A program made the translations under genes and the position numbers. The notes under the pieces are model-generated. The model searched no databases. It worked only from the letters and a program-made list of their open reading frames with translations, and had not been told where the DNA came from. Of a stretch of DNA of 64,000 nt, positions 45,570-58,300 are shown piece by piece. The stretch is from assembly GCA_029204225.1 (NCBI GenBank), contig CM055101.1, forward strand, positions 62,500,171-62,564,170, written 5' to 3'. Position 1 is the stretch's first letter. Each line of letters begins with the position of its first letter. This DNA is from Diphasiastrum complanatum. Taxonomy: Eukaryota > Streptophyta > Lycopodiopsida > Lycopodiales > Lycopodiaceae.

Positions 45570-46150
45570 GTGACATAGCAGGAGAAAGTCAGACAACACA
45601 AAAGTCAAACGACTCGAAGCGACGCAAAAATCTTTGCGACGCTTTTCGACCTTCACGCTCCAAAGGATCAGGAAGATCATACAAGTACCAAGAAGTACAA
45701 ATCCCTGATCTGATACGATGACATTAGTGGAAGAGCGTTAGGACGTGCCTAATCCACCATTCTTGTAATCCATGATTAGTGAGCGACAATTTTGTAGTAG
45801 GATCCACAGAGATCCAAGAGGATGTTGTAGTTGTTATGCACTATGTGGGTCTATCACATAGTGCTTAAAACAAAGAGGATCAATAGGATGTTGTAGCTGT
45901 TATGCACATATCACTCTAAGTCTTGTCTGATCTTGAATAAATTACTATCTCCTATTGCTCGTGTTGAAGTTTGAGTTCGAGCCTTGAGGGTTGAGCCTGA
46001 TCACTTTTCTCTTCCATTTCCTTTGCTGGTTTTTCTAGCATACGCGAACAAGATTTCTTGCTATGCAGCACGTTTTTTGGTGGTTTCATCACCATTTCAA
46101 TATACAATTGGTTGCATAGTAGATGGGATGATCCTTCTTCTGGTCGTCCT
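45570..46150. other. No gene identified
   Basis: Short lysine- and serine-rich frames only. Two copies of a CACTATGTGGGTCTATCACATAG-type inverted sequence lie near 45840-45865, with a nearby repeat of GAGGATGTTGTAGYTGTTATGCAC (about 45818 and 45888). It is probably flanking material of the adjacent Gypsy fossil. Confidence 0.35.
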
Positions 46151-46151
46151 T

Positions 46152-46610
46152 CTAGCTTAGACAAACACCAATAGCAAATGCAGAAACATCCACATAACTG
46201 TGAAATAAAATAGCCCAGTTGGGTGGTCTCAGAATAGGAGCATTGATCAACCTTTGCTTAAGATCTTCGAATGCTTTCTGCTGTTCATTCGTCCATAAGT
46301 ATTCTACTTGTTTTTTCAGTAGATGTGTAAGATAGGCAGCAATAGAAGCATGATTTTGAATAAATCTCATGTAATAGCCAACATGTCCTAATAAAGCTCT
46401 TAGTTCACGTAAATTTGTTGGTATCTGAAGATTCTTTATAAGCTCGACTTTATCTTTGTCGACTTCTATTCCTCTATTAGATATTCTGTGTCCAAGCAAT
46501 ATTCCTTCTTTCATACCAAAAAAACATTTCTCTGGATGAAGAGATAAACAAGTATCTTGACACCGTTGCAATGTTGATTTCAGCTTCTCCAGGTGTGTCT
46601 TTATATCACT
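46152..46610 (-). mobile_element. Gypsy reverse-transcriptase fragment, family X
   Basis: Broken Gypsy fragment. The minus-strand translation holds CLSLHPEKCFFGM, ILLGHRISNRGIEVDKDKVE, RELRALLGHVGYYMRFIQNH and a start of RNase H (PPNWAILFHSYVDVSAFAIG). It matches the plus-strand element at 48.1-48.6 kb closely, so the same family is present in both orientations around fragment Y. Confidence 0.85.
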
Positions 46611-47990
46611 GTATACACAGAAATGGCCTCATGAGGAAGAATACACCGCCAAAGAATATCATCTGGTCCTCTTCGATATAATTGGCCGACAATCAGCTGA
46701 TAAGGTCTAGCTTTCAAGATCAACTTCCGTTGATCCACCTTTGGTAGTGACTTGTCTGGTTGGCCCCACATTAGATATTCTACAATGTCGGCAGCCCATT
46801 CTGGTACTGTGTCCACGTAAAATAAGGCAGCTTCAGCCAACTCATCATCGAGTTGGGTTGCAACCTTCTTTCGCTTGATTCACGACACATGATCTGCCAT
46901 GTAGTGTTGTTTTCCCTTGCGGACTACTATCCGAAAATCAAACTCCAACAATAGAAGTAGCCATCTAGTGATTCTCCCTATGTTGCAAGTTTTGTTAACC
47001 AGATAGAACAAGGGTTGGTGGTCCGTATAAAAAGCAAAATGTGTGGCCATTAGGTAGTGCCGAAATTTTTTAGCAGCATAGATCATCGCTAGTGCTTCCT
47101 TTTGTGGCTGAATAACTCATTTTTGTATCACTGAGCTATCGGCTTAATCGGATTGAGAAATCCTTTTTGTGTTCTCCTGGCTGGGTTAAGACTGCTTGAA
47201 CTGCATACTTCGACGTGTCCGTATGCACATGAAACTCAATGGACCAATTGAGTGGACGTAAGATTGGTGCTGAAACCAATGCATCCTTAATCTTTTGGAA
47301 AGCCTTTAGGGCTTCCTCATTCCAATGTGGATCCGTTGTGAGATTGTAAATTGGTATGGCTAACTCCGCAAAATCTAGAATGAAGATCCTATAATAGTTA
47401 GCATGACCCATGAAGATGTAGACTTTGCGGATCGTCCTTGATGGTGGTAGATCAACAATGATCTTGATCTTTAATAGGCCTGTGGTGATCCCGTGTCTAG
47501 ATACTATATGGCCGAGAATCAAGCCATGTGTAATCCAAAATTGACATTTTTCTGGATTCAAGGAGATCTGAAAATTGCGACATTTTTGTAGCACCTTCTT
47601 CAAATTGGATAAGTGTTTAGAGTCTGGTCCATGCACGCATAGATCGTCCAAGAAAATTTTCAAAAATTTCTGCAAATACTCTTTGAATGTTGCCTGCATG
47701 GCACGTTGGAAAGTGCTTGGGACATTGCAAAGTCCGAATGGCATCACCTTATAGGCATAGGTTCTCCATTCCATGGTGAATGTTGTCTTATGCTGGTCTT
47801 GGGGTGTTATCTTCAACTGGTTGTAACCGTTGAAGCCGTCTAAAAAGCTGTAGGCTTCGACCCCAGCTACTCTGTCAAGGACACTTTTCATAAAGGGTAA
47901 AGAAAAATGATCCTTTTTGGTAACTGCATTTAGCACCTTCAGATTCACATAGATTCGCATTTTGCAATTCTTCTTGGGTACTATAACTGA
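46610..47990 (-). mobile_element. Gypsy fragment, family Y: RT, RNase H and linker
   Basis: Broken Gypsy fragment. Reverse transcriptase lies at 47960-47136 (SFLDGFNGYNQLKITPQDQH, PFGLCNVPSTFQRAMQ, FLKIFLDDLCVH). RNase H lies at about 47110-46870 (FRHYLMATHFAFYTDHQPLF, FDFRIVVRKGKQHYMADHVS). The linker toward integrase lies at 46840-46610 (KARPYQLIVGQLYRRGPDDI). It meets family X at about 46610. The FLDDL form of the RT centre is recognisable. Few breaks in RT. Confidence 0.85.
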
Positions 47991-50340
47991 TATGATTATT
48001 GACCAAGTTGTCGAAAATGAAAGATACAGCTTCCTTGATGGATTCTTTGGCTATAACAAGGTTTCTATCCGACAAGAGGACTAGTCCAAAACAACTTTCA
48101 CAACTGATTGGGGAACTTATGCCTATCAGAAGATGTTGTTTGGACTGTGTAACGCGCCAGTCACATTCCAAAGAATGGTGACTGTTATTTTTCAAGAACA
48201 TCTACGTGTATTTCTGGAGATTTTTATGGATGACTTCTGTGTGTATAGCTCAGAAGCCACTCATCTTTCAAAGTTGCGAAAAACATTGCAGAGATGCAGA
48301 GAGACTTCACTGTGTCTTCATCCAGAGAAGTGTTATTTTGGTATGCTAGAAGGAATACTACTCGAACACAGAATATCGAAAAGAGAAATTGAAGTCGATA
48401 AATATAAAGTAGAAATAATCAAGAATTTGAAGACAAACCTACGAGAACTCAGAGGATTTCTGGGTCACGTTGGATATTATAGAAGATTCATTCAAGATCA
48501 TGCATCTATTGATGCACCGCTAACATATTTGTTAAAGAAAGACATTTATTATGAATGGTTTGTTGATTGTCAACAATCATTGGAGTTACTGAAGCAAAAA
48601 CTCTTAGACCCCAATTTTGAGACCTCCTGATTGGGTAAGGACATTTCATGTTTATGTGGATGTTTCGTCATTCGCAATTGGAGTTATCCTAAGTCAGAAA
48701 AATGATGAGAAACGAGACTATCATGTCTACTATGTAGGGCGTCAATTATTTAAGCATCTCAGAAAAGAACTATTCAGCGATGGAACATGAAGGACTTGGA
48801 ATGATTTTTTCAGTGAAGAAGTTTCGACATTATTTGCTGAGATATTCCTTTATCTTCCATGTCGACCATTATGCGCTAAAACATCTGGTGAATAAACCAG
48901 ATCTTTTGGGACGAATAGCTACATGGGTGCTTTTGTTGTAGGAATTTGATTATCAAGTTGAGGTACGCGTACCACACCAATGCAGACTATAAATCTCGCT
49001 TAAACACAGGATTCGTTACAATTTAAATGATGAATTTCTTGATAAAAATATTATGTTATTATCTGCTGAAGATTCATTATATCCCGACATAATTGATTAT
49101 CTTCAAAATCAAAATTATCCACTTCTTTTTTATGTTGAACAAAAGACGGTATTCCAACATAAGGTTGCACCGTACACAATAAAGAATAACGTACTTTATA
49201 AAATGAGACCTGATGAAGAGCTTCGTAGATGTCTTGAATTGATCGACATTCCAAAGGTCATTAGAGCCATGCATTCAGAAGATGCAGGTGGACACTTTGC
49301 AGTAGTGCATACTATGAAGAAGATCTTAAATACTAAGTATTGGTGGCCAACAATGTACAAAGATGTCGCAGCGTTTGTAAAAACCTGTGATCCTTGTCAA
49401 CGGGTTGGGAAACCGACTCCTTCAATGTACTGGCCACTTATGCCGATACTTCCACTTGCACCATTTGAAAAATGGGGCATAGACTTCGTTGGACCGATAA
49501 AGCCTGTCACTCGCTATACTAAAAGAAGTTCTATTCTTGTAGCAACTGACTATGCGACTAAGATGGTCGAGGTAGAAGCAACGAAAAGGAATGATGCAAA
49601 AACTATTGCAGAGTTTTTCTTTTGAAACATTATAACCCGTTATGGTTGTCCATTGGAGTTAGTAAGTGATAGAGGTACATATTTCTTAAACAATATGATA
49701 CGCCTGCTTACTAAGCACTTTATGATTAAACACCAAAAGACAACTCCGTACAATCCAAAGGCTAATGGTTTGACCGAGCGAGTCAATGGCATTTTGTGTA
49801 AGATCCTAAATAAGATCACCACAGCGCACGCATCTGATTGGGACCAAAAATTACCTTCTGTCCTATGGGCGTATAGAAATGCCAAAAAGGTGACCACAAA
49901 ACAACCACCATTTTATCTGGTTTATGGCATGCACCCGATATTGCCGATAGAGTTTGAAATACCGACATATCGTGTACAAATTGAAACTAGATCTGATGAG
50001 CAATCTTAGACGAGAGATTCTTAGCGATCAAAAAAACTAGAGGAGAGCCGTAAACAAGCGTTGATCGATACGACAAAGATCCAGTTGAGCCGAAGGAGAG
50101 CCTTTGACACTACGATAAAAAAGGTTGTTTTGTACGAGGGAGACTCTTCTCTTCTGTGTGATAACTGTCATATCAAGTTTCCAGGGTAGTTACATACTCG
50201 TTGGATGGATCCGTATAAAGTAATCGAAATCTTTGATAATGGATCCCTTCAGCTAGCAGATCTACAAGGAAATTTGCAGCCAACGAAAGTAAATGGTTCC
50301 TGCGTAAAAAAATATTACGTGTAAATATTTTTATTTTTTT
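47990..50340 (+). mobile_element. Gypsy fossil, family X: RT, RNase H, integrase
   Basis: Broken Gypsy element, head-to-head with fragment Y. Reverse transcriptase lies at about 48000-48630 (LFGLCNAPVTFQRM, IFMDDFCVYS), then an RNase H remnant at about 48640-48990. The integrase zinc part and core lie at 49053-50009 (HFAVVHTMKKILNTKYWWP, CDPCQRVGKP, WGIDFVGPIKPVTRYT, PYNPKANGLTERVNGIL), and a C-terminal region follows to about 50330. It has several breaks. Integrase is the best-preserved part. Confidence 0.88.
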
Positions 50341-53300
50341 ATTGGAGGGTTTGCAGATCTCAAACTCGAGTTTGCTACACATGTTCACATCCGCATTTCA
50401 ATACAAGCAGATTGGTTCACTTATGGAATGGATTTGTGAATGTCCTTGCTCTCTATCTTTTTCCTCCATCTCTCATGCTTCTGTTGCATTTGTTAATTGT
50501 TGGATCTGAATATTATTGGGATTGCATGTTCTTATGCTTTTTGTGAGAGAGAACAGAAGAGAGAGAAGGAGTAAGTTATCTTCATTGTGGATCGTAGTGT
50601 CAATCGTTGTAGTGTTAATGCTTAGGGTTAATGGATGTTAGAGTTAGATGTGGATCTTCCACTCATGCTGAAATCTGAGATATGTTATCGCTCTCATGGG
50701 AACGAACCTATGCGTGACAACTAACTTCATCTCCTTAATGCTAGATTGCTTGGATCTTGAGTTGAGATTAGGCTAGGAAAGAAACCCCACTACCAATGTG
50801 GCACCGTTGCCAAGGAGCTACGCCAATTTTTCAGTTTGCAACTTGTTGGATGGTTAGCTTGCATTAGGCATCTTGTCGTGGCATGAATAGTGTTAAAACT
50901 GCATTTAGGATTAGTTTGGAAGTGATTTTGCCTGATTTGAATGGATTTGCTTGTTTTAAATCTAATTTGATTAGTGAGTAGGGGAAGCTACTCATATCAC
51001 CATTCTTAAGATCCATCTAGATATGAGAAATCAGAAAAAACAAAAAAAATCGGTCAAATCTGTTAAATCTTAGTCAAAAGGAGGCAAAAATCGTCATCAG
51101 CGTTGATAATTTTTTTCTCTTTCAAGAAATGTTCACCGAGTTGCAGACATCTTTGTTTTGATCACATAACCTTCAGTTTGAAGGGCAAACATTCCTCCTT
51201 CCCACCAGATTTTCAGAAACATCAAAAAAATTATCAAAAAATACCAAAAAACACCCTAAACCCTAAAAAAAATACAAAAAGAGAATATTCGTCCAATTCA
51301 CTGTGCATAGGTGTGATTCAAAGCTTATCTACTATCAGGTCGACGAACGTTAATTTAAAAAATAGAAGGTCAAAGTGACTGTTCATTTAGAAATATGTAA
51401 AAATTTGTGAGATCTTAGTACCTTTTCACAAAAATTTTCAGTTTCCAGAACAAAAAAAAACCTTCGACAAAGTCCGTGTCAGTTTGATTTACTATTTTAG
51501 TTCATCAGTGAATTCGACGAATGATAAGCAGAGGCCACGTGTCATATTGTTTTATTTTTGTCAAAAAAAATCTTTTTTTGCAAAAATAGCAGGACTATAT
51601 TTGTAACCTTGCCAAAACCTTCCTTAAAATTTTTGAGGATTGTATTTATAATAAATTGACATCTTTAAATTTCGACGAACGTTAATATTGTCAAGATCAC
51701 AGAAAATTTCTATTTTTACCCTCACCAAACTACAAAAATTGTATTTCTATGTGTTAGGAACCTTCGCCAGTTCTACCCTAGATTTATCCGAGTCAGATTC
51801 ACTGTTTGAAAATTCGGCAAAGGTATTTCCATTACATTTGTCAAAAAAATCTGATCAGAGAGTTTTTACCAAAAATAGCATTGCTGAACCTTCGTCAAGT
51901 CAACCTTTGTCTAGAAAACCTTCGCCAATTTTAAGTTCTGATTTTCCAGATCAAACCTCTATCAAATTTTTGGACAACTCTGTTACAATTTGATTCTAAT
52001 TTTAAGAATTCATCATTCTTAGAAGTGTCGTTCACTTGATCATAGATCTTTTTTCAAAAATTAGAAATCTGATTATTCTCAAGTGAAAGAAATTTTACAG
52101 ATCTGAACTGACATAGTTCCTGATTGAAAAATCTAGATCCAATCTTATTGTCTACTTGTTTTAATTTGTAAAGATGGCTGGTCTAGGAGCTACTCCTCGG
52201 GAAGTCAATCCAATCATTGTTAGGAGAGCACCCCGATTGGATTTACCCAAATATAATGAATTAACAGATCCAATTAGATTTTTTTAGATCTATTCTGAAT
52301 CGTGTGAAGTCTATGGCGAAGTTTTCTCTGAGGATAAACTTAAGCTTTTTCCTATAGTCTTAACGGATGCAGCACAAGATTGGTACTATAATAAAGATGA
52401 GACTGAGTATACAGATTGTTAAACGAGCCCTTATCACACGGTTCAAACCTCGAAAGTTTATGGAAAACCTTTTCTTACTTTTAAGTAAAGTTAAAATGGG
52501 AAAGCAAAAAATGACATTGAACGAGTTAAACGCCTCATATCTGAATGTGAACCCAATCTAATTAACGAAAATGCCATAATTATGTAGTTTTTGTAGGTCT
52601 ATCTAAAAGGATCAGGCGCGAGTTGAAACGCCACAATGAGTACGCAATTTTGCAAAACATTATGGACGTTGCAATACGGGAGGAGGATGAAAATTCAGAT
52701 GACGAGCCAAATATCAGTATGTTGCCTTATACAACAGGGCATACCACTATGACATCCACCACTATTGCATCAACGAATATCAACATTATTATATATAGAG
52801 ATGATGCTCAATGAGTTCGAAAAACTCGAGAAAAACCAACAAAAATAGATGGAAAAGTTGCAATCGCAATTTGATGAGAAGATCAAAGTATTGAAAGATT
52901 TCCATGGAAAGCGAACAAGGAACCGGAGAAGTTTGCTAAGACTTTTCCTACCAGGGAAAATGTCTAAGTTCCATTTGTACGAGCAATCACACAATAAATG
53001 AATGTCCTCAATTGAAAAAAAGAATAGGGGATATCGAGAAACCCATTATGGAGGAAATCTGACAGCCAGACCTCGTCAATCTACTCTTGGATATCCGGAA
53101 TGATTAGCTTTACCAGCCCCACCGACACAACCGGCTCCTCTTGCTAATTTGATGAAAATTAGAACCTTATAGAGGTACCGAACAATGGAATTATGGTAAT
53201 AATCATGAGAGCGGACCTTCATAACAGTATGCTATCTATGCTGCCGCACAACAACAAGCATTTAAAAATTGGACCAGAGCGCCGCTTGGATGCTTTGCTT

Positions 53301-53460
53301 GTGGAAAAAATCACAAAGTTGCAGAATGTCTAAAAAAAGGCAAATTTATACCATTTTGTCATAACTATGGTTATGGGCATTGCTACAAGGAGTGTCTAGC
53401 AAGACCAAAGCCACCGTCGGTCAAAGCTCTTGTAAATTTGATAACAATCAAATAAAGACC
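50340..53460 (+). mobile_element. Gypsy leader and gag relic, probably family X or a relative
   Basis: Broken Gypsy element, 5' part. TGTGGCACCGTTGCCAAGG near 50798 resembles the TGGCGCCGTTGCCGGGG primer-binding region of Athila/Tat-type plant Gypsy elements, so an LTR probably ends just before it. A long leader follows, with repeated TCGACGAACGTTAAT words. Gag lies at about 52170-52800 (LDLPKYNELTDP, CEVYGEVFSEDKLKLF, AQDWYYN). Two zinc-knuckle-like motifs (CFACGKNHKVAEC and CHNYGYGHCYKEC) lie near 53290-53400. Many disabling changes; old. Confidence 0.75.
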
Positions 53461-53849
53461 AGCAGTTCAACCTGCTTTTCACTCATTCTAAGCTTAAAAA
53501 AATGATTTTTAAAGGGCTTGAAAAAATGGTTGTTATATTGGATTCAAGATTTTAGTCTACATTAAAGTTATTTGTCCTTGCTATATTATGTTAGGCCTAA
53601 GTGAAGCCTACTAAAATATAAGTTAACCCATGATAAACCCAGGGTGAACTGCCACATAGGACCATTATTGTGCTAATTAATCCTAATTAGCAAACATGTT
53701 TAGGCAAGGAAGAGGCCCTTTGTTTTTAATTAAAAAAGGGCCCTAATGCTAAAGACTAATATTATATTCTACCTATTATTATCTAATTTGATTGCATATA
53801 TTTTGTTCAGGAAATAAAAATACCAAAATCTTCATTTTCTTGCAAATAG

Positions 53850-53954
53850 AATATGATGATGTGGCACTCCCTATTTCTCCCCACCCCTGGGAAGGGAAAT
53901 AGGTCCCTAAAAACATTCCTGTTCCCAAGGGTGCCACGTCTCTTGGTAACTATG
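53850..53954. mobile_element. Probable deleted hAT-type MITE end
   Basis: The complement of the segment ending at 53954 reads CATAGTTACCAAGAGACGTG then GCACCCTTGGGAAC. This is close to the terminal repeat of the MITE at 62103 (CATAGTTACGAAGGAACTC...CTCCTTGGGAAC). The other end is less clear (GATGTGGCACTCCC near 53858), so this may be an internally deleted relative. Confidence 0.4.
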
Positions 53955-53959
53955 CGGGC

Positions 53960-55350
53960 AACATTTAACTTTTCAGCCTCCTACCAGTTCTGTAACTTCA
54001 AGGACAAAAAGTCCACCGAATCATTCTCATGCAAGCATGTCATTACTAGGCAAATGATTTCAATGCGTATTTGACTGAAAAATGGATCGAGAATTGAAAA
54101 AGCATGAAACTTAACATTCTAGGCTAGCAATTTCAATCAAGTACCACATGGGACCAAACCTTATGCCACTTTAAGGTTGTTGTCTACTTAGAAATAACTG
54201 CTGCATTCCATTCTGTAACTAAATCCCTGATAACCAGAGATTAATATTTGGTTTTTAAAGAATGTGCACACTAAATGGCAATGTAGTGGCTCACTTGGGA
54301 CAGTTTTCAGCAAATCTTTAAATGCCAATGTTGCTATTTGTAGATCTCTGACATTAAAACAGGAGGCAATAGAAGACAGTGTAGAATATACTTGTCCATC
54401 AATAAATCAATTCTCAGGTGCTATTTGGTACAGTTACATGATCTGCATCAATTTTAAATTTCTAGAAAGAGATGTACCTAACTAAATGTATTGCCATCCC
54501 AATTCTCTTCTCACATCATCAATGCCCAAGAGTACTTTGAGGTCACACCCATGAAGTTACTTCCATGTTAGCATTCATAAGTTATACACAGACACAATGT
54601 GTGACTTTCTACCAGGTGTCCAGAGGTAAAGAGCAAAGTCAGGCATGATGAAGGCAAACACTTGAGGCAAAGCCAATCAAATCAGACTCCTTCCTCATAG
54701 AAACATAAGAAAACTGACTTAAATCACAATATGTGAACCTGAAAATTTAGCAATAGCTACTCTTTACAAAAAGTCTATGCTTGGTCTTAAAAAAACGAAG
54801 AGCCTTCCTTGGCTACTTTTTGGAAGGGTGAAAACACTCGTTCATAAAAACGTTGGCATGGGCCAAATGCCTTGCATGTTGTTTATTTACCTATACATAG
54901 ACAGAAGATTGAGTCCTACAATTTATGCTGTGTTGGTGAAGGTCTCCTTTCTTGTCCTTGAGATCTGGAGTTCAACTTCACTCAACAGCACAATGAGGAC
55001 ATACAAGACGAAACATAGAAGAAACATTGCCAATAAACCTACACATACAACAGAGGTTGAGTTGGGCATAACTAACACGGTTTCTATAACACTAATCCCC
55101 CAACAGACAGATAAGGACGTCCAATCCACAGCAGCAACAAAGCTTCTACATCAAAACTATGCACAAAACTATTAAACAGCCAAGTCACTTCTATTCATGC
55201 ACTCTACATAGCATGACAAGTATGCATAAAGGTATCAAACAGTTCAGTCACATCTTTCTGTGCGTGGAGTACAGAGTGAAGTCATGGACTTTAATAAAGC
55301 CTTCCTCAAACGACCTCTTGCTTACATGAACAAACAATCTACCACATCGT
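53960..55350. other. 3' flank of RBR, no gene identified
   Basis: Only short frames with no recognised domains. A plus-strand 132-codon frame (54777-55175) is lysine- and threonine-rich without motifs. The part near 55353 is the expected 3' untranslated region of the minus-strand RBR gene. Confidence 0.4.
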
Positions 55351-55352
55351 GC

Positions 55353-58300
55353 TCAATCTCGGCGTGGTTTTTTGAAGGGTGATGCAGCACAAGCACTAGC
55401 TGTAAGAGGTAACGACTGGCACTCGCTCACAATTGAGTCCACTGTTGAATAAGCTGACTGTACGTTACCCTGCGAAGAATGATCACTGAAGTCTGATGTA
55501 CATGGAATCGAGCCAGCAGCAAGTGAATCAGTTGCAACGGCAACTTCACTGCACCTGTAGATAGATGCATAAGGCCCAATCCATGCAGCATGCCAAAAAT
55601 TGAACACGTACATGCAATCCACTCATGATCACAATATGACTATGTACATGCAAAACCAAAAGAAGATCTTCCATATGCATAACTAAATAGACAGAGTAAA
55701 TCAATTGATCATTCTTCTCATTACCTGTTATTTAGCTGATTATTGATTGCAATCAAGTCTTTAGATGGGCTTTGAAATGCATGAGTGCTCTGCCCAACGC
55801 ACGCATACAGACTTTTTGAGTTTGGAGAAAAAAGAGCCTCAACCTGCAGTGACATTGAATTTCCGTTAGCGTTTCTGAACTTGTAAGGCAAAGGAAACCT
55901 CGACTAATACACGAATATCAAAATAAGGCTGTGGCATTAGTAGTAACTATAGTTATGACCAGAAATCTCATAAAATAGAGAAAAAATAAGAGTAGAATAT
56001 ACCATCTGCTGAGACGAATGTCTATGGCAGCAATGTCTCTAAACTTATTAAAATATCCAAAGAAAGTAAGTCCATATTAACAAAAGTATACCCTAAAAAC
56101 AATAAAAATGATTATTAACTCTAGAAAAAAGCTCCAACAGTGTCACTAATAGCTCCTCGATCTCCTCTTAGATGGCATATACATTCCCACACCTTCCGCC
56201 TCAGTTCCTCCATTCTTACAAAGAAGACCAGCTCATTCTTCCCACTCCAATTTTAGCCTATGTCTTCTCATTTCCGCGATCTAAGGTCAAATAGATTAAC
56301 AATGCTTGTATGTTTATCACATTTCCATCTGCAACTATATCACTTTGACTTGACTAACCTTTTGCCAGTAGGATCCAATTTTGATACTGTCATTAAAGAC
56401 TAAACTTACAATAGTCTTTTGGGCATTCGTGTTACTGAATTTTCCAATTACAGAAGCGTTTTCTCTCAATTCCAGTCCATGTAATTTTCAACTGCCACTT
56501 TTGAGAGACTCTTCTTGTAAAAATGAATTCTTCCACTGTTGCAGATGACTCCAATCATGGCGACAGCCTGCAAAGCAACAAGATCAGCTTCAGTGAATAC
56601 GACAGCCTTGATTCCACAGGTCCATCTTCTCCTTCCTTACCCATCTTGAATATTGCGGCTTACAATCCTCACTATAAGCGGTATCAACCATCATGTCCAA
56701 ATAGATTTCAGCATGCTGGATGTTACTAACGCACGATTAACCACACTATTGCCATTCTTCAAGGACCATGTCAAGCCTTTTTATACTGCTCATCTTTGCA
56801 ATCACTGCATATGACTACTTAATGCCTATCGCCCAAGTTTTTAACAGCTCACAAACGAAATGCGTTATAGATGTTGTTTCAAAAAAAGATCTCTTGATAT
56901 TTGCATCCTTCAATGCAAGTTTCCCATTAAGGTCTCCCACTAGGATGACTTCTCCCTCAGATTTGAAGTCAGCCATGTCAAGGCTAATATATCTGGTGAT
57001 TTTGTATTGATCAAGCCAACCTGGCTGGTTCATCAAGGGAAGAACAAGTTTCCAAATAACCGGCAATCGCAGTGTTACCTTCGTCTAGCCGCTATTTGTC
57101 AGTCTGTATACCGTGGATCTGAACTTTGCAATGATACATGCACATAAAAGTTTTCAAACATCCAAAAAAGTATCATGCAACTACTAAAAAGTGCAAAATC
57201 ATCATTTATCACCAAAGCTGGTTACTTGACGTTGGCTATTGTAGATACAAGCTTACAATCAAGCATATCAGTAGTTCTTAAAAAATAAACTATTGAGTTG
57301 ACGCCAAACTTCAATTCCAAGGGACAATTAGGTCATCCACAAAAACAATAAGGAGAAGATTTTCACAATCCTCATGTATGATATAAAGATTGGTATCACA
57401 TTCACTTTTCGATAAACCAAATCTCAAAAGGTACTCATCAATATATGCGTACCATGCTCGTGGAGATTGCTTCAAAAACCATGCTTTCTTGAGTTTACAA
57501 GGAAGATGCTCTTTGCCAAGAATGCACTTTTATCATCCATATGCCAATCAAAACTGTACTATAGCCAATACACAACGAATGAAGTTCATCTTATCAACAA
57601 GATCAAGCACAAGTTTGTTCATAATTAGCACCTTCCTTTTGAACATAACTTTTCATTACAATTGGTGTGCTTTCTGACATATATTTGTCAAGAGAACAAT
57701 TGGACCAACTTGCGAAGACACCATAAGAAGGCTCTCAATGCTTTCTTTCTAACAAGCCTTGCAGACTCCAGTCTCTTCAATATCTACTTTATGTCTCGCA
57801 AGGCATTAACTCTCAGCACTTTTTGTACTTAAACCAACTGTCAAAGAATCTACCACAATCCTTGGGGTCACCAAAAGCTAAAACATTTGAACAGCCAACC
57901 TCTTACTAATAGAGAAACATGGGCATTTGCCTGAATTGGAAAAACTATGAGAGCATGTAAAGTACCTAATGACTTTGCTTGAAAAATATATGGTGGTGCC
58001 TCATGAACCATCACAGAATGGCTCAAAATGTGGAAGTGGAACAACAAAAAGTAGAATCAAAAAGATTGATACAGATGCCTCCTTTGATAGCAAGGTCCCT
58101 TAATGAGAGACCCTCTCCTTGGATTCCATCGCTTCCGCCCACATGCAATCGTTTGGCATTCCTTCCTCATCCATTTATCACTCTCAGATCCACTCATGAT
58201 CCCTACAAGGCCACTTCCTCTGAGTATAAGATTCATCATCCAGCCCTAATTGAGTAATTGAGTTCCTCCAACTTTTTGACAATTTTGAGATCATTAAAAC

